The translations under genes were made by a program, and so were the position numbers. 64,000 nucleotides of DNA from contig CM049309.1 of assembly GCA_026874595.1 (NCBI GenBank), positions 11,832,576 through 11,896,575 on the forward strand, given 5' to 3'. This document shows positions 24,602-38,900 of the stretch, piece by piece; position 1 is the first letter of the stretch; each line of letters begins with the position of its first letter. The notes beneath the pieces were generated by a model that worked only from the letters and a program-made list of their open reading frames with translations, was not told the origin of the DNA and ran no database searches. This DNA is from Sipunculus nudus. Lineage: Eukaryota > Annelida > Sipuncula > Golfingiida > Sipunculidae.

Positions 24602-24855
24602 CAAGGCAGCTCTTACCCTCATATAGCATTGTCAGAAATGCAGCACTTTTTTCCTGAAAAAAATTCTCCTGGATCCAGATTGTTATCTGGATCAACCCAA
24701 AAAATTAATGCTTTTTTCCTTGTATCATTGCTGAGCTATCCTGAAAATTTCATCAAAATCAGTTTAGAACTTTTTGAGTAATGTTGCTTACAGGCAAACA
24801 AACAAACAGACAAATAAACCAACACTGGAGAACATAACCTCCTTGACACAGGTAA
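24602..24855 (+). repeat. Dispersed repeat (ggcagctc..ctggatca family), copy 2
   Basis: Collinear with 10268-10490, including catatagcattgtcagaaat, gttatctggatcaa, gagctatcctgaaaatttca and ggcaaacaaacaaac. Confidence 0.65.
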
Positions 24856-26276
24856 TAAATAGAAAACCAATGTCATGGTACCCTAGAAGTAGAATAAACC
24901 TGGAAGTTGCGGGGAGGGCACATTTTTTCCAGTCCAACATTTTTATTCCCCAGTAAATATAAATTCCCTTGCCTCCATATTCATCAAAATTAACTCTGAA
25001 TAACAGTGCCAAACTCCTCCAAAATGGGGAAAAATAAGACAAAGAAAATTTTGGGAAGTAAAACTGCTGAACAGGAATGTAACATTAATTATATATATAT
25101 AATCATATTTGCAAATTATTTTTGTTCGTGTATAATCAGATCCAATTATACATGAATACAAGTATGTCTCTACATGTAATCATAAATGCATAAAAAGTCA
25201 GAATACATGAAGGAAATTAATTTTATTTTAGTCAGTTTACAAGGGATGGAGTACAAGAGAATGTGATAACACCATGACACATGCTACACTCAGTCATAAA
25301 CAATGTACAAACTGTACAAAACAGTATGAGCAATAAATTCACAAATCCAGATTCAAATATAGTCATCCAACGTGCAAATCCTCTATTTATACAGTCTTCA
25401 CAAACACTCAGATGTTAACACATTCATTCAACCCCTATAAAGTGAACAATCATATATACAAGCCTAGGCAGCATTAACAAGTACTTTGGAATATCTTTAA
25501 CAATAAAACATCTTAAGTAGTACATCAAATATGTGCCAGTGCAGAGTGTGCAGTATAGCCTTACTCATACACCACCAATTTACTCATTTAATTAGCGGAC
25601 CTCACTGTTTTCATGTGGTTGCCCTTTAAAATCTGGAAACGTTTTTAAAAATTACAGTGCAGCCACTCTTAGTTCTTTTAAAAGAACCATGGCCAAATTA
25701 ACCAGTTTAAAACAGAAACATAACTTATAAATTACACAGAAACTTAAATAGACTTGATTCTTTAGTAGCAGGTCAAGGTCACCAGTACTCACACTATTCC
25801 ATGAACTTAGTGGAAACAACTTGTATATCAATTTGAGGACAAAATATGCTAAACTTCAAAGGTTATGGGCTTCATAAAAATGTTACATTTCAATTGATTT
25901 GACCTTGAAGATCATGGACAAGGTCATCATTTTTCGAACTTTTCTGAGATTATGGTAAACACAAAGTTTCAAATTAAAAAAAAGATATACAAGGCTCGAT
26001 ATGTTACCGCATTCACAAGAAATCCTACCAACCAGGACTGACAATGACAGACAATGTGACTGAAAACAACAAAGATGAAATAGTCTAATTTTCATGGATG
26101 GTGGTCATTGTCAAAGGTCTCATTCACAAGAATGCATATTACTAAGACTGGTTGGGTGTCACAAAGAATTTCAACATATATGTAATTATCCAAGTGAGGT
26201 TGGTAACTTGTGAAAGACATTATGTCACCTGGGCTCATAACCTACATTGTCAGGAGGTTGTAAAATATAAATGTTA

Positions 26277-26596
26277 GGCCAAAAAAAATTAAAGGTATGG
26301 TTCTCAGGCAACACGTGTCAATTTTAACCCCTTGCATCAAAAATTTTTATTTTCAATAGAAACTTTACCAATTTTGAGCTCAAGCTGCTCAGACATTTCT
26401 TTCAAAAAGATAAAATAATATATTTTTGATCAGATTTTCTTTGTTATGTAGTGCTATTTTACCTGTTTAGCAAAACAATTGTTATTATTATGCTTTTCCC
26501 TGATCATATAACATTTTCTCAAAACATGCAAAAAAAGCTGAAAAAAATCCCCCTCATGCACTGATTCCTAAAATAATTCTTTTTTTTTTTTTGGCC
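26277..26596. mobile_element. MITE-like element, GGCC/GGCT TIR family, copy 2
   Basis: Starts ggccaaaaaaaattaaagg and ends ttttttttggcc. It aligns along its length with 2635-2971 (aactccctgcat / aaccccttgcat, tttgttatgtagtgct, tgatcatat, gcactgatt). Confidence 0.7.
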
Positions 26597-27116
26597 TCAA
26601 TTCTTGTTGTGAAGTTTTTGATCTCATACTGGGTCATAAGGCCCTCATTCACTTAATTGCTGCCCGTGTGATAATATAAACTTTCAGGAGTATAATCAAA
26701 TTTCAATGGGCCACCCCTTTGCTGAAAAGCAGCATGCTCTGTTATGTTGCAGAAATCACTCTTCTTTCTACAATACTTTATTTTACTTGTAGCATGTGCC
26801 ATCAATTACGTTTACCCACAATAATTTTTTTATGATGTCCTGATGGATATTTTGACGGTAATCAATGACCACTTCATAAGCAGTGATACACAACAATCAA
26901 GAATTCATAACTGAATCTATGCAATCTTCATGTTACTGGACCTTGTTTGCCATGAAACACATACTGCAGACCATTGGTTTCCATCCTATTCATATATCAA
27001 TGGGAGTTTACTGTCAACAGACCACTTACAATCACACCAAGGGACCAACTCTACTAATGTGATCAATACCTCTAGTCACATGCCATTTGTTAAATTAATT
27101 CATGCATTCCCTGTGG

Positions 27117-27310
27117 GTATAGTGAAACCTTTCTCAAAGACCACCTATCTAAAAAAAATACCTGTCTATTAGGACAACCCTGGAGTGAACCAAAAGCATT
27201 CATATTCATTATAACTGACATGTCTAATAAGACCCACCCTATGAATAAAGACCAATTTTTGCCAGTCCTATGGGTGGTCTCAATACACAGGTCTCACATA
27301 ATGTATTTTG
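27117..27310 (-). mobile_element. MITE-like element with ACAGTGAAACC ends, copy 3 (inverted, partial)
   Basis: Begins atagtgaaacctttctc and contains agaccacc, taataagaccca and gggtggtctcaatacacagg. It matches the family at 7879 and 41836, but the far terminus is eroded. Confidence 0.5.
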
Positions 27311-28728
27311 AAAAGCAAATCCTGCATTTACTAATGCCTCTGTTATATAAATTAGAACTTGAAAGCATAAGTTAAAATATTCATCCTTTTATAAATTATT
27401 ACAGTCCAATGGACAGACACAATATACACAAATCATATTCTGGTAACACATAAACTAAATGCAATAATCTATCACAGAACAAGGGAACACTTATGGCTTG
27501 GAATATGGACCCACAGCATGAGGGTCTTCATAATAAACTGATGAAATCCTATAAAACCAGTGCATATATGTACAGTAAAAACATACCACATGTGGTTGTA
27601 GGGAAGATTTAATTTGAAAGTTTGAAATGATTTTGTTTCATATATCTGTTTTGCCCTCTTTGAAAATGCTGCCTGAATCATATTTTAATCTTGAAAATTT
27701 GATATTTCTAATATGATATTTACTATGAGAAACCCCGGAGTTATATTTTGTTTCATAAAATGAACACTAGATGGCACTGATCAATAATTATGGTATGGTT
27801 TACTGTAAATATGTGTCAGTTTATAGTATCCCATCATTTCACCTCTAAAACATCTGGAGATAATCTATATAAATATATGTCAGTGGGAAATAAAATAACA
27901 ACACGTATGAAATAAAAAGTTGACCACACAGCTGACAAATCATAAACAATGTTCAGTTCCATATCATAGAGGCTGGATGCCCCTTTGACAAGGGTCAATG
28001 CAAAAGAATCCAAAACATCTGGTTACAGATAAAGAAAAATGTGTTAAAAATTACATTGTATGATTATTTCAATCCAGTCCACAAGGAGAAAGTTCATGTC
28101 TGATGATGGTATGCAATAACGTCCATTCTCAAGAACTGACAAGAAAAGAACAATTTTTAAAAATTTATAACTCATTTCTATGAGGGACATAACACAGTGA
28201 GTATTACAAGTTTAAATTGTATAAAACTTCAAGGGTTGGGTGAAATTTTATAATTCCACTTTTAACTATGAATAAAAGATCAAAATGCTTAGTGATCACA
28301 TGCCTTCATTGAAATTAAATGTATGTTTCTAGAGATATAAATGTAGCAGTGATTGTTCAAGAAGTACATATGTATATATGTATGAGAAAGACCCTTGGAA
28401 AAGTTTAGTTTGCACTGACAGGGGATTGAACCCTTCTCACATCAGAAGGTCCAGAGTCTGATTCCCTTGTAGTGAAAGTAAAATTTTCCATGTCCATGTC
28501 ACAAATATACCCTAATGATAACCAAACCCGTGGCCATTACAGATACGAAATCTGAACCAATCAGTTTTTAATCTGAAGCATGGTGGTGAATATCCTCAAA
28601 TCAATAACATTTCACCTAAAACACTGAAACCTAAAAACATCTACTTCTGGTAAACTTATAAGCACTTCTGATTTCAGGACACTTGCAAACTATATGCCCT
28701 TGAACTTATTGAGGTCTGTCTTTAATTA

Positions 28729-28734
28729 TTTATT
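28729..28734 (-). terminator. Candidate polyadenylation signal of the RFX7-like gene
   Basis: TTTATT on the plus strand gives AATAAA on the minus strand, about 710 nt after the stop codon. Other candidates occur further left, so the choice is uncertain. Confidence 0.25.
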
Positions 28735-29444
28735 CTATTTCACAACAGAATACAATTGATATGGCACTGTGCAGGGCATGCAAGAGTCATACTTGTTAAA
28801 AATAATTTTGTCTCAGCTGCTGACAAAAATTTATAACAAACTTATGACTGTATATTAAAATGTAAAAAAAAAAAGTATCCTCCTTTCATATAATTACCAT
28901 TCCCAAATTTCTTCTCAATTATACTGCATTCTTCTCACGCATGGTCTAAGCATGGAATTATTTAATTGTTCTATGATACAGAAACTTTGAACATATTATA
29001 TATGCACATTTTAAATATTCAATATTGTTACAACCATATTTTGTCAATAGAGTAACAATAACACTGTGACTCTCACTGTTGGTTCAGATAGTTGCACAGA
29101 CTCATATAACTTTAAAATTAAATAGAATTTCACCAACTGACCAACAGAAGATTTAAAGTCATACCCTGAATTTAAAGAAAGAGAGTCAATCCCACAGGTT
29201 CTATCATTATTATACAACGTGCTTCCTTAGAGGACGTGGCAGGTCTTCCTTTATGTATATTCTGAACCTAGAGCATGAACACTGCAATGTACAATGAAGT
29301 CTTGCTTCTTCTACAACTGGACCTCTTTGCAGTTAGTCACAGTACACGAAAGGTTTGTTTCACTGACAATACTGCTCATCAATTATTTTAAAAATCAGAT
29401 CTGGTTTTGAAATGCAAATCTGAATGATAAAATACAGGATGTGC

Positions 29445-32400
29445 TTATTCTTTCATGACAATGTGTCGACCAATATGTTGGCCAACAAGAGACTGAACTG
29501 CTGCTTGAAGAACCACAGTATTCTGATTATGCAACAATGACTGGTCATTAAGGGTCACTGGGGTGGGGTTGCCTGACAGAGGTGGGGTAAAAGCAGGATC
29601 ATTTGGCAACAAGAATGGTTGTGCATCCTGTGGAACAGCCTGAGGAGAAAGTTGTGCGTTCAGCATCTGTGTCAAATTCCTTCTTGCACTGAAGTCTGAA
29701 GTCCCTCCTTGAGCCTGCCCCTGCCTGGACATCATGAGCTGTGCTGCGTTGCTAATGCTGGTGGCTGGATGCTTGGAATTCCAGGAAGCAGGGACTGATT
29801 GACTGCGGTGGTTTAGGGGTACACCCTGACCAGATCCTGATCTGTTCCTGTTGGCAAATATTGCATGTATCTCAGGAGAAAATGGGGATTCTGGCAGCAT
29901 TGGGTTTTGATTCACTGAGGCTTCTTCTGGATGTTGAGTTGCCTCAAGGGTATGGTGACCATCTCCACCATTCAAGAACTGTTGACCAGGGTTTGATATG
30001 TGACGCTGTCTTTTGGACACTGCTGACTTCTGCGTGTGGGTGCCAGCTCGCTTCAGAGGCCGGATATTTGTCACAGGTATAAAGTTCACCTGATCTCCTA
30101 ACCCCAGTCCCTGAGCCTGTCTGTTATGCTGCACTGTGTCTGGATATGCTGTTTGCTTCTGCAGGGCATGTAAAAGGTGCCCTCCAGGATCTGTCTGTGC
30201 ATCAATGACCAGGGCCTGCTCATTACTTGGCAGCACTATATTTGATGGCACTTTGGCAATTGGCCGCACTGGTACACTACTTGGATCTACATTGACATCA
30301 CTACTGTTGTCTTGTATTGGCAGGAAGGAATGTGGTGGTTGGTTGGAATATTTAGTTAAAAGAATCTGTTGTGTTTCAAAGCTGAGAACAGAGTCATTGT
30401 GACCTGCAACTGAACCATGGCTGGAGTTTGGTGAGAACAGAGGCAACGGGCTGGGTTCAAAATCTGGTGTCTCTGAGGTTGATGACCTTGACCCTGTTGC
30501 ATGTTCTTCACCTTCTTGACAACCTGGGGTACATGAAGCTGGAACAGAGGCTGGGTGGGGTATGGCAGCACATGTGGGGCTGGGTGTTGTCTGCTGTACT
30601 CGCATAGCAGAATCAGGGCACCATGATGCATTGATAGCATTTTTAGACAGCTGTTGTGAAAATGTATCAGGGTGGCAAGGAAATAACCCAGGGTTGATTG
30701 GGACATTTTTCATGTGCTTCTCTTTTTCCCTTGATGCTGTTTGAGCATGCTCCCGTGCAGAGGCAGTCAACCCACTGACATCATCTGTCAGGGATTCGGC
30801 ATCTTGAGTGTTCATTATCTGTGTAATGGAGGGAGTGATGTCAGCCAGATCAGGTGCTCCTTCATCTCCCAAGAACTCTAACAATGCATCCTGCTCCAGG
30901 TTTGACACATCTACATCCACCATGACCTTAATTTTATCCACTGCCTCCAACTTGGTGTCAAAACTTGTCTGCGGCAGTAAATCTTTTGAGGAGTGCTGAT
31001 TGGTAGATTTTTTCCCTTTGGCTGCTGCCACTTCATTTGCTCCCCAGGAAATACTTGGGGTATGACTATCATGTGCCGGTTGTTCTTCATTACTCATGCC
31101 TGGATTAACAATCACATCATTTTTATCAGCTGCCACACCTCGACATAAACGAGGCAATATTTTGTTCAGTTTGGGCTGATTTGTGCAGGTATTTTGTGCA
31201 TGTGGTGAGCAACTATCTAAAAGAGCAAGAAGATTTTTGTTGGACTCTGCCGACTTTTTCTCCAGCTTAGTGCTAGGTGCGGCTGAACTTTTCTGGCTCA
31301 GTTGGACAACAGGAGTGGGTTGAGCAGACTGGTTGGGTACATGGTTCAGCACATGCAGTACTTGAACAGTCGGTGGTGCCTGAAGCTGCTGTGCTAGAGA
31401 CTGCTGACTCTTCTTTGCCTCAGCTTCTTCCAGCAGTTTAGATATAGGCCTTCTCTTCTCTTCCTGGCCTGGTAAGACAGGACATGACATCTGTGGGCGC
31501 TGGCCATACTTCTCAAACAGCAGCTGTGAGACAGTTTTAGAACCATGAGGTTTGGCTGATGAACCCGGCCGGACAACTGTGCTTAATGATGAAACTTTGA
31601 CCCCAGTTTGGGCCATAGTAGTGTTGACCTGTGATTTGGTAACTGATGCTCCTGTGAAACTGGTCTTTCTTGCTGCAGGCACCGTCTTATTTGAAACCAC
31701 AACTGACTGTGTCACTGGTGCTTGATATACCTTACATTTGGGGGTTTGCCCAACTTGCGCAGAGTTTGTGAGCACTGTTGAGTTACTTACTTGAGTTACT
31801 GGAACCAGACAGACTATATTCTGTCCTGAAGGTTTATTCCCGCCTGGGCTAAGTACAACAGTACCTTTATTATTTGTGTGATTAGTTATCACATTTGTTA
31901 CGGCACTATTTGCAGGTCTACTGCTCTGCTGCACTGGCATTGTTATCTGCAGATTTTGCTGAATGGCACTGCACTGCAGTGGAGATGCTGGCACTAGCAC
32001 TTGCTGACCTTGGAGGACCTGCTGACCCTGGATCACTTGTTGACTCTGAAGCACCTGTTGACCCTGAAGCACTTGTTGACCCTGAATCACCTGCTGACCT
32101 GGTACCAGTTGGGGCATAAGCACCACCTGCTGTTGTAGCTGGGTACCAGCAGAGGGTGACAGCAGTAACATTTGCTGTGGATGCTGAACTGTCACCTGCC
32201 CCAGGTTTGGGACATCCACGCTCATATTCTCCACTGGTGATGGGGTTGGCAGCCTTTTTGGGAGTATCTTCTTCTGCTGTGAGCTGGAGGACTGTTTTTT
32301 GTGATTATTTTTATCATTTTTGAAAGGTGACAGGAGAAATCCCTGTCTGGAGTTTGGCATATCATTGCCTGATTTTCTCCTCATTCTTTGAGAATTAACA

Positions 32401-32971
32401 TTATTTTGTTTCATCGGGGATATCAGCCCATCACATAACCTATTTGCCAGATTATTTGTCATAGCTTCAGATAAACTTTCTCGGACTGTCTTTTTCCTCT
32501 CTTCTGGGACAGCTACTCTTACCTCCCCTGTAGGACCTGACACTTTCTGTCTCTTTAACACATCAGCATGACCCTTAGCTGGTGTACTTGTTTTATTGTT
32601 CTGAAATTCATTTGTCATTTCTGACTTGGCTGGAGAACTGACACACTGGCTTACTGATACAGCATTTGATACAGTCTCTTTCTTCTGAAGCAAAACATTA
32701 TTGTTTTGCATCTTTTGTTCACTGCCATTATGTTTTTGTTCCCTAGCATTATGATTTGATGATGTAACTTGTGGGTGCTGTTCCTGTGGTTCTGCCATCA
32801 CGTTATCACCAGCAGCCCGTGAATCATGATTTGTCAATTTCTTTATCAGTTCCTCTTGGTGTTTGGTGATGGCATATCGGTGGTCACGAATCATCTCCTT
32901 TTCTTTAATCTTACGATGAAGAAGAAGCTGAGTTTCACGATGTCGACTCATTGGGGTTGGAGTACCAGGAC
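29445..32971 (-). CDS. RFX7: RFX7-like gene, giant terminal exon
   Basis: Acceptor TTTAATAG; the reading frame runs 1175 codons to TAA at 29445. Low-complexity Gln, Ser, Pro and Val-rich sequence. Residues near the start ([17 protein letters not shown]) match the basic helix after the RFX7 helical domain. [16 protein letters not shown] and NLTQML near the end match the conserved C-terminal islands. A run of QQVLQG-type six-residue repeats is encoded at about 31990-32105. It has no introns, like the long last exon of vertebrate RFX7. Confidence 0.93.
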
Positions 32972-35900
32972 CTATTAAACAGAAAAAAAAATATGACAGC
33001 ATATGTAAAAATATCAAATGAAGAAGAGTATTTTTTCGATGTATATTCATTTGCTTCACAGATTTTTCAATTCAAATTTAACAATTAACAGTTACATTTT
33101 TGTTTCTGACAGGCAATCCAAGTATACATTATTAAAAAAATTCTAACAAAAACTTTCTCCTTTCTCTTTTTCTTATATATTGACAGACAATGTTTAGTAT
33201 CATATATATTGAAATGTACCTCAGTTTTAATGGTAACAAGCCATTTGGTTAAAGTTATGACCATTGTAAGTGTATCCGATTTGTTTGGACACAGGTTTTG
33301 CATATGGCTGCATTTCAGTTTTTAACATGCCTGGATCTAGCTTTCCTATCATAAAAAAAAGATCATTACCAGAAAAAAATTTCAAATGTTTTGAGTTTAA
33401 GGGAAAGTAGACAAATATTATTAATTGAGTAGCTTTTTGTACCAGACATAATACCAGTAATTAAGCATAAATTAGTAACATATACAAGGACAGATTAAAA
33501 ACACAACTTACAACTTATTAAAACAACTTTTCAGTGAAGTTTTTGATACATATTATACTGCCACTCAGGTGCTTCTCATTAACAGTTAGTGGTGTGAGTG
33601 GGAGAAGAATTCAAATGATCATCTCACCTTCACAGAGGTCAGGTCCACATTTGGTGACGGATCGTACAGTAAATGCTGCCACAGATCTGGGGTCCACATA
33701 GGTGTTTTTTATCAGATGTTCAGCCAGTTTCTGAACACTGCTGAAGTTTTTATTCATCACTTTACTGGCCCATTCACACACTACAACCCCTGAAGCTTTG
33801 TTCACTTGTAAGGCAGCGTCATCAAACCTGTCACTCTGCAACACAATATGTAAGTAGAAAAATCAAACCTTGCAAAATATAAAAATATGAATGTTATAAT
33901 TGATTATTTTTTTTTAAATTTTGTGTTTGAGGTAATTTCTACCATTTATTAATGATAGCTTAACTACATTTATTTTCAATTCTGGTGTCAGACTATGTGA
34001 CATGGCCCTATCACACACTTCCTTTCATTTTATATCCTGTTGTTAACCAGGATAGTTGACTTCTGCACCTGCAGGCCCTGGCTGTGTAATCATCCCCATA
34101 GCTTCTTCATACTATTAAGGAACCCCTGAAAGGTGCACTCATTTGTGAGTGAAACACACCGTGGAGCATGGTCTTCCCATTAAGCCTTTGAGCTTCCCAT
34201 GCAATCCCCTATTTGGGGGCCTAACGTGAAAAATCTCACCGCCTCAGCTGAGATTCTACTCATGATCTCCTAGCTTTAAGTACTGTGCTCTACCCCTGAG
34301 CCACAGAAGCCGGTATGTAACAACTGATTTTTGACACAAATTTACAGAACAGCAAAAATGCTTTGAAAAATTTGCAAAACAAGATGAAACAAGGGCACCA
34401 CAAAGCAGAGCATCCCCTCGCATGGGAGCATAACTATACTGGGTGTATTACACAGTATGAAAATGATGAAGGCAGCTCTGTGACCTTGACCTCTGACTCA
34501 CTGACCTCAAAATACATAGGTTTCTTTATTCGTGGTTGATTGAGACATATAAGCAAGATGAAAGGTTTCAGCAAACAGTTTGGCTTAAGTCGGTCAACAA
34601 GCTTTTTCAAGAATTGGGTCCTGTGGCTTTGACCTATGACCCTGTGACCTCTAAATCAATAGAGTTCTTCATCTGTGGGTGAGTTAGCCATATGTACAAG
34701 ATGAAAGGTTTTGGTCAAATGGTTTGGCTTAAAATGGGTCCACAATCCAATTCTAGACGGATGGACAGACAGACACACAAAGTACTTTATCCTCTCTGGC
34801 AACTTTGTTTTGAGGGGATTATTATACAACCACTATATTTTAAGTGATAGGACAGCATGAAACAGCAAATACCTCTGCCAACACTTGTGGCCAGTCTTCC
34901 AACAATTCCCAATTAATTAAGAAATATTTCAGTTATTTTACTGACAATCAAGGCACATTTAATCTTTGCTCTTTCTGAGGGATGCATGTCTTTGTGGTGA
35001 TTTTATAAAGGAAGAAACGTGCAAACACCATGTCACCACCATGAAACCACAGTAAAGGAAGTTTAAAAGAATGAATTGATGAGGTTTCTTGTTTTTAGTG
35101 AAATTATAACAAACCATCTGGTCTTTAATGAGAAACAAGGGCATATACTGAAGATCATACAAGTTATCAGACACTGGCAATGAATCTTGCCACCCTAGCT
35201 CCAAACTGAATTTGTATATAGCATTTATCAATATTTCAAAAAGTATTCAATGAATATTAATGGGAATTTGTGGAAGTAAGGACCAAGGGTTCATGTGGAT
35301 CAATCAGTTTTTGGCGCAGATCTGGATGAGGATCAATAAATGTGTCGGTGGAGGTATGTGCTCTTTGAGTGCTTTCTATTAGATACCTCATCAGATGCCT
35401 GCTTCGGAGGCTGGATATCAGGAAGTCGTGGAACGGTCATCAGTTTTCTCATGATGCCACTGAAGTAATATCTGAACCCATTCAGGAATATGATAACAAT
35501 AAACATATATACAGTAATGATTATACAAACTAAAGGTAACTAAAGCCTTGTTCACACTTCATCCATATTCACTTAATTCAGTATCAAGCACTGGTTTACT
35601 GCATCCAAATCCATGTTCTGATCACACTACACTTGTATTCATTTTCCACATCGGTGATTTCACTTTGGGAGATAGTTTCATTCCCAAATTCATTTTTGAG
35701 GTATAAAATAATCCAAACATATTCAACAGCGACATCTGGTGGTAAGTCAGACCAACCAGAGTTGTTCAGAGGGCGTTTTGCAACTTCTGAACATATGAAA
35801 CCAAACACCTCGGGTTTTCTGTTTGCAATAAATGGCATATGTACTGTATTTACTAACAACTTGTAGATAAAAAAAGCTCATACATTCATCACAGAGGTGT

Positions 35901-38900
35901 TATCAGAATTTTCTGAACAGGAATTAACTATAGTTCATAAATATGCACACAGAGTAAGCTAGAAATCACATAAATTTGACAGAAAAGTTCGGTGAATAGT
36001 GAATTTAAATGTCCAGAATCCAGAAATCATAAAAATTCTATGGTAAAGTTAGTTGAACAGCTAACTTAATTGTTGAGACGCCAGCTTTGTGTACTAGATG
36101 TCACATGAAGGATACTGTGGCTGTCCTTTCAGACTGAGTCTGCGTGACTGGAGCTGAGGAAACACCACACGTAGCAGCTTACTAAGATCAGCCAGTCCCA
36201 CAAACTTCTGACTATGTGCCTCACAGTAGCTCCTGAAACATACAGCATCATCTGTGATTATGTTAGAACAGTCAAAACAGCACTGATTCTTGTCAGAGTT
36301 ATCAACAATTACATGGTTCCTCTTTCTTCTGTCAATATATCAAATCACTGTATCTTTCATCTGTCAATATATAAATACACTGCATCTTTCTTCTGTCAAC
36401 ATAACAATACACTGTTTCTTTCTTCTGTCAACATAACAATATATAGCATCTTTCTTCTGTCAACATAACAATACACTGCTCCTTTCTTCAGTCAATATAT
36501 CAATGCACTGCATCTTTCTTCTGTCAATATATCAATACATTGCATCTTTTTTCTGTCAATATTTGAATACAATGCATCTTTCTTCTGTCAATATATCAAT
36601 ACGCTGCATCAGCTACAAAGTAACTAATATAATTCAGATAATATTTTTTATTTAAACTCAAAAGTGCATGATATGCTAGTCATATATCTTGTGATCTCTG
36701 TCCTTGATACATAAGCACATATTTTGCTAAGAATTAGATATTTGACTTGGTAAATTTTAGTTTTGTGCCAGTTAATGGTTAATATTAATGACTGGTTGTT
36801 TTCTTTTACAAAGTGAATAAATTGGTTGTAATTATGCATAACCGATCAAGAATGATGATTTATGCACATGCAAAGAATTTTTTTTTTTAATATTCCAATC
36901 TTGCCAGTGATATGAGAAGGATGGGAAATAAGTTGTGAATATCATTCAAACTGAACCATGAGTGGCGAATAAGAGGGAGCAACCTTGCTGTTACTCTGAT
37001 CTTTCAGTGTGATGTACAAGATAGACTGCATTTACTTGTTAAATATTTTAAGTATAATTTTATATTGCAGAGGAAATGGTACCATAAAAAAGTGCATAAA
37101 ATAATCAATAAACAAGTGACCTAGGGGTCATGATGCTCAGCTGTCTAGAAAGACATTCACAAAAGGAATTTTATCATCTGAATGCAACATTTTGTAGGAG
37201 GTATGCCAACTGAACTGAACCATAGTTCAAAGGATATGGGATCGGGTAAGAGAGATCTAAGTTAAATTTTCAAATGAGATTTTTCATGGACCTTCCTGGA
37301 AATTAGAAGATTCTAGGTGCAACGGTTATGATTTACGCCCTGTTAAAGGGAGACTGCATCTTTGAAGGTCTCCAAAATAATAATTAAAAGAAAATGCGTG
37401 AAAATTTGAAAACAATCCAGGTGGTGCCACTTGCCTGCAGGAACCAATGAAATATTTGATGACCAATATGCATATAAAGAATCATGGTGAAAAATGCATT
37501 AGATGTTCAGAAACTGGAGGTTTTGTATCAAAATTTTAATTATACCGAGGGGTATTAACAAGCCCTATAGCTCAAAGGATAAGGATAACAAAAACCTAAT
37601 TTCAGGTTTCCAAGGAGATTTTCCATGGACCTCCCTGGATGTTAAATAAGAAGATTCTAGGTTGAATGGTTACGATTTGTACCCTGTTAACCGACGACTG
37701 CATCTTTGAAGGTCTCAAAATAAAAAAAATTACATACAGATTATTTTCAAATCCAGGTGGCACCACTAGTCTGCAGGAAAAAGTCTGTGATGAATATGCA
37801 TGCAAAGAATTATGGTGATCAAAGCATTAGTTGTTCAGATTCTGGAGCTTTTGTATCAAATTTTTCATTATTCTGGGGGGTACTTCTGAGCCCCATAGCC
37901 TGGAGGATATGGGTAACAGAGACCTAATTTCCGATTTCCAAGGAGGTTTTTTTGGACCTCCTTGAATGTAATGTTTGAAGATTCCAGGTCCAGCAGTTAT
38001 GTTTTGTGCCAGATTAAGAAATGGACAGACGCTCAGATAGCTCAGATGACTTTCAGACTGCTTACAATCAAAGACCACGATTTTTCAAACAATTACTAAG
38101 ACCGGTAAATATTCAAATTGACTTGAATACGGGTAGTCGACAAGCAACTACATGTATCTGCCAAAATCAGAGTGGAACGGGTGAAGTGAGGCATGGATTG
38201 AGTGGCAAGGGGTAATAGAGTGAGGTGTGTTGCATATCAGCATGGATGTCTGCAGCCTAAATGTGTATATAGTTTGCTCCACCCACCACAAATCCAGAAA
38301 GCTGTCCAAGTAGTATACATATGCAAAATTTTAGGCAAAAAAGGCAAACCACTACAGAGATACGAGTGATTTTAGCTCTTGGCACACAAACAGACAGATG
38401 CTCTGCAAAAATGGTTGCAGGTGGCCCCTCCTGTTTTGTGTATGATAAAGAGCTATGTGAGATCTATACACATGCAAAATTTTGGCCCAATCAGTCAAAC
38501 GGTTTATGAGATATGAGCTTGGATGTCTGCAGCGTAAACTAGAATGTAGGTGGCGCCACCTGTCATAAAATCAAGAAAGCTGTCCAGGATGTATAAAACT
38601 GAAAAATTTTAGGCAGATATGTCAAACCACTGCCGAGATATGAGTATTATTATCCCACGGCAGACAAACAGACAGACGCTGTGCAAAAATGGTTGCAGGT
38701 GGCGCCACCAGTTTTGCGTATGATAAAGAGCTATGTGAGATCTATACACATGCAAAATTTTGGCCCAATTGATCAAACGGTTCCCGAGATATGTGTTTGG
38801 ATGTCTGCAGCGTGAACGTGAATGTAGGTGGCCCACTTATCATAAAATCAAGAAAGCTATCCAGGATGTATACACATGCTGAATTTCAGGTGAATTAGTC

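Larger units (their letters stand above)
24856..28728. other. Region 3' of the RFX7-like gene, no gene seen
   Basis: AT-rich. Contains a MITE copy (26277-26596), an ACAGTGAAACC-family copy (27117-27310) and a ccttgaagatcatggacaaggtca repeat near 25900 that recurs near 57450. Part may be a long 3'UTR of the minus-strand gene. Confidence 0.4.

Noticed and set aside
35596-35866. Opposing ORFs in the RFX7-like intron
   Set aside because: The region shares agcgacatctggtggtaagtc-type words with 42600-42680, so it is a dispersed repeat; no exon signals fit.
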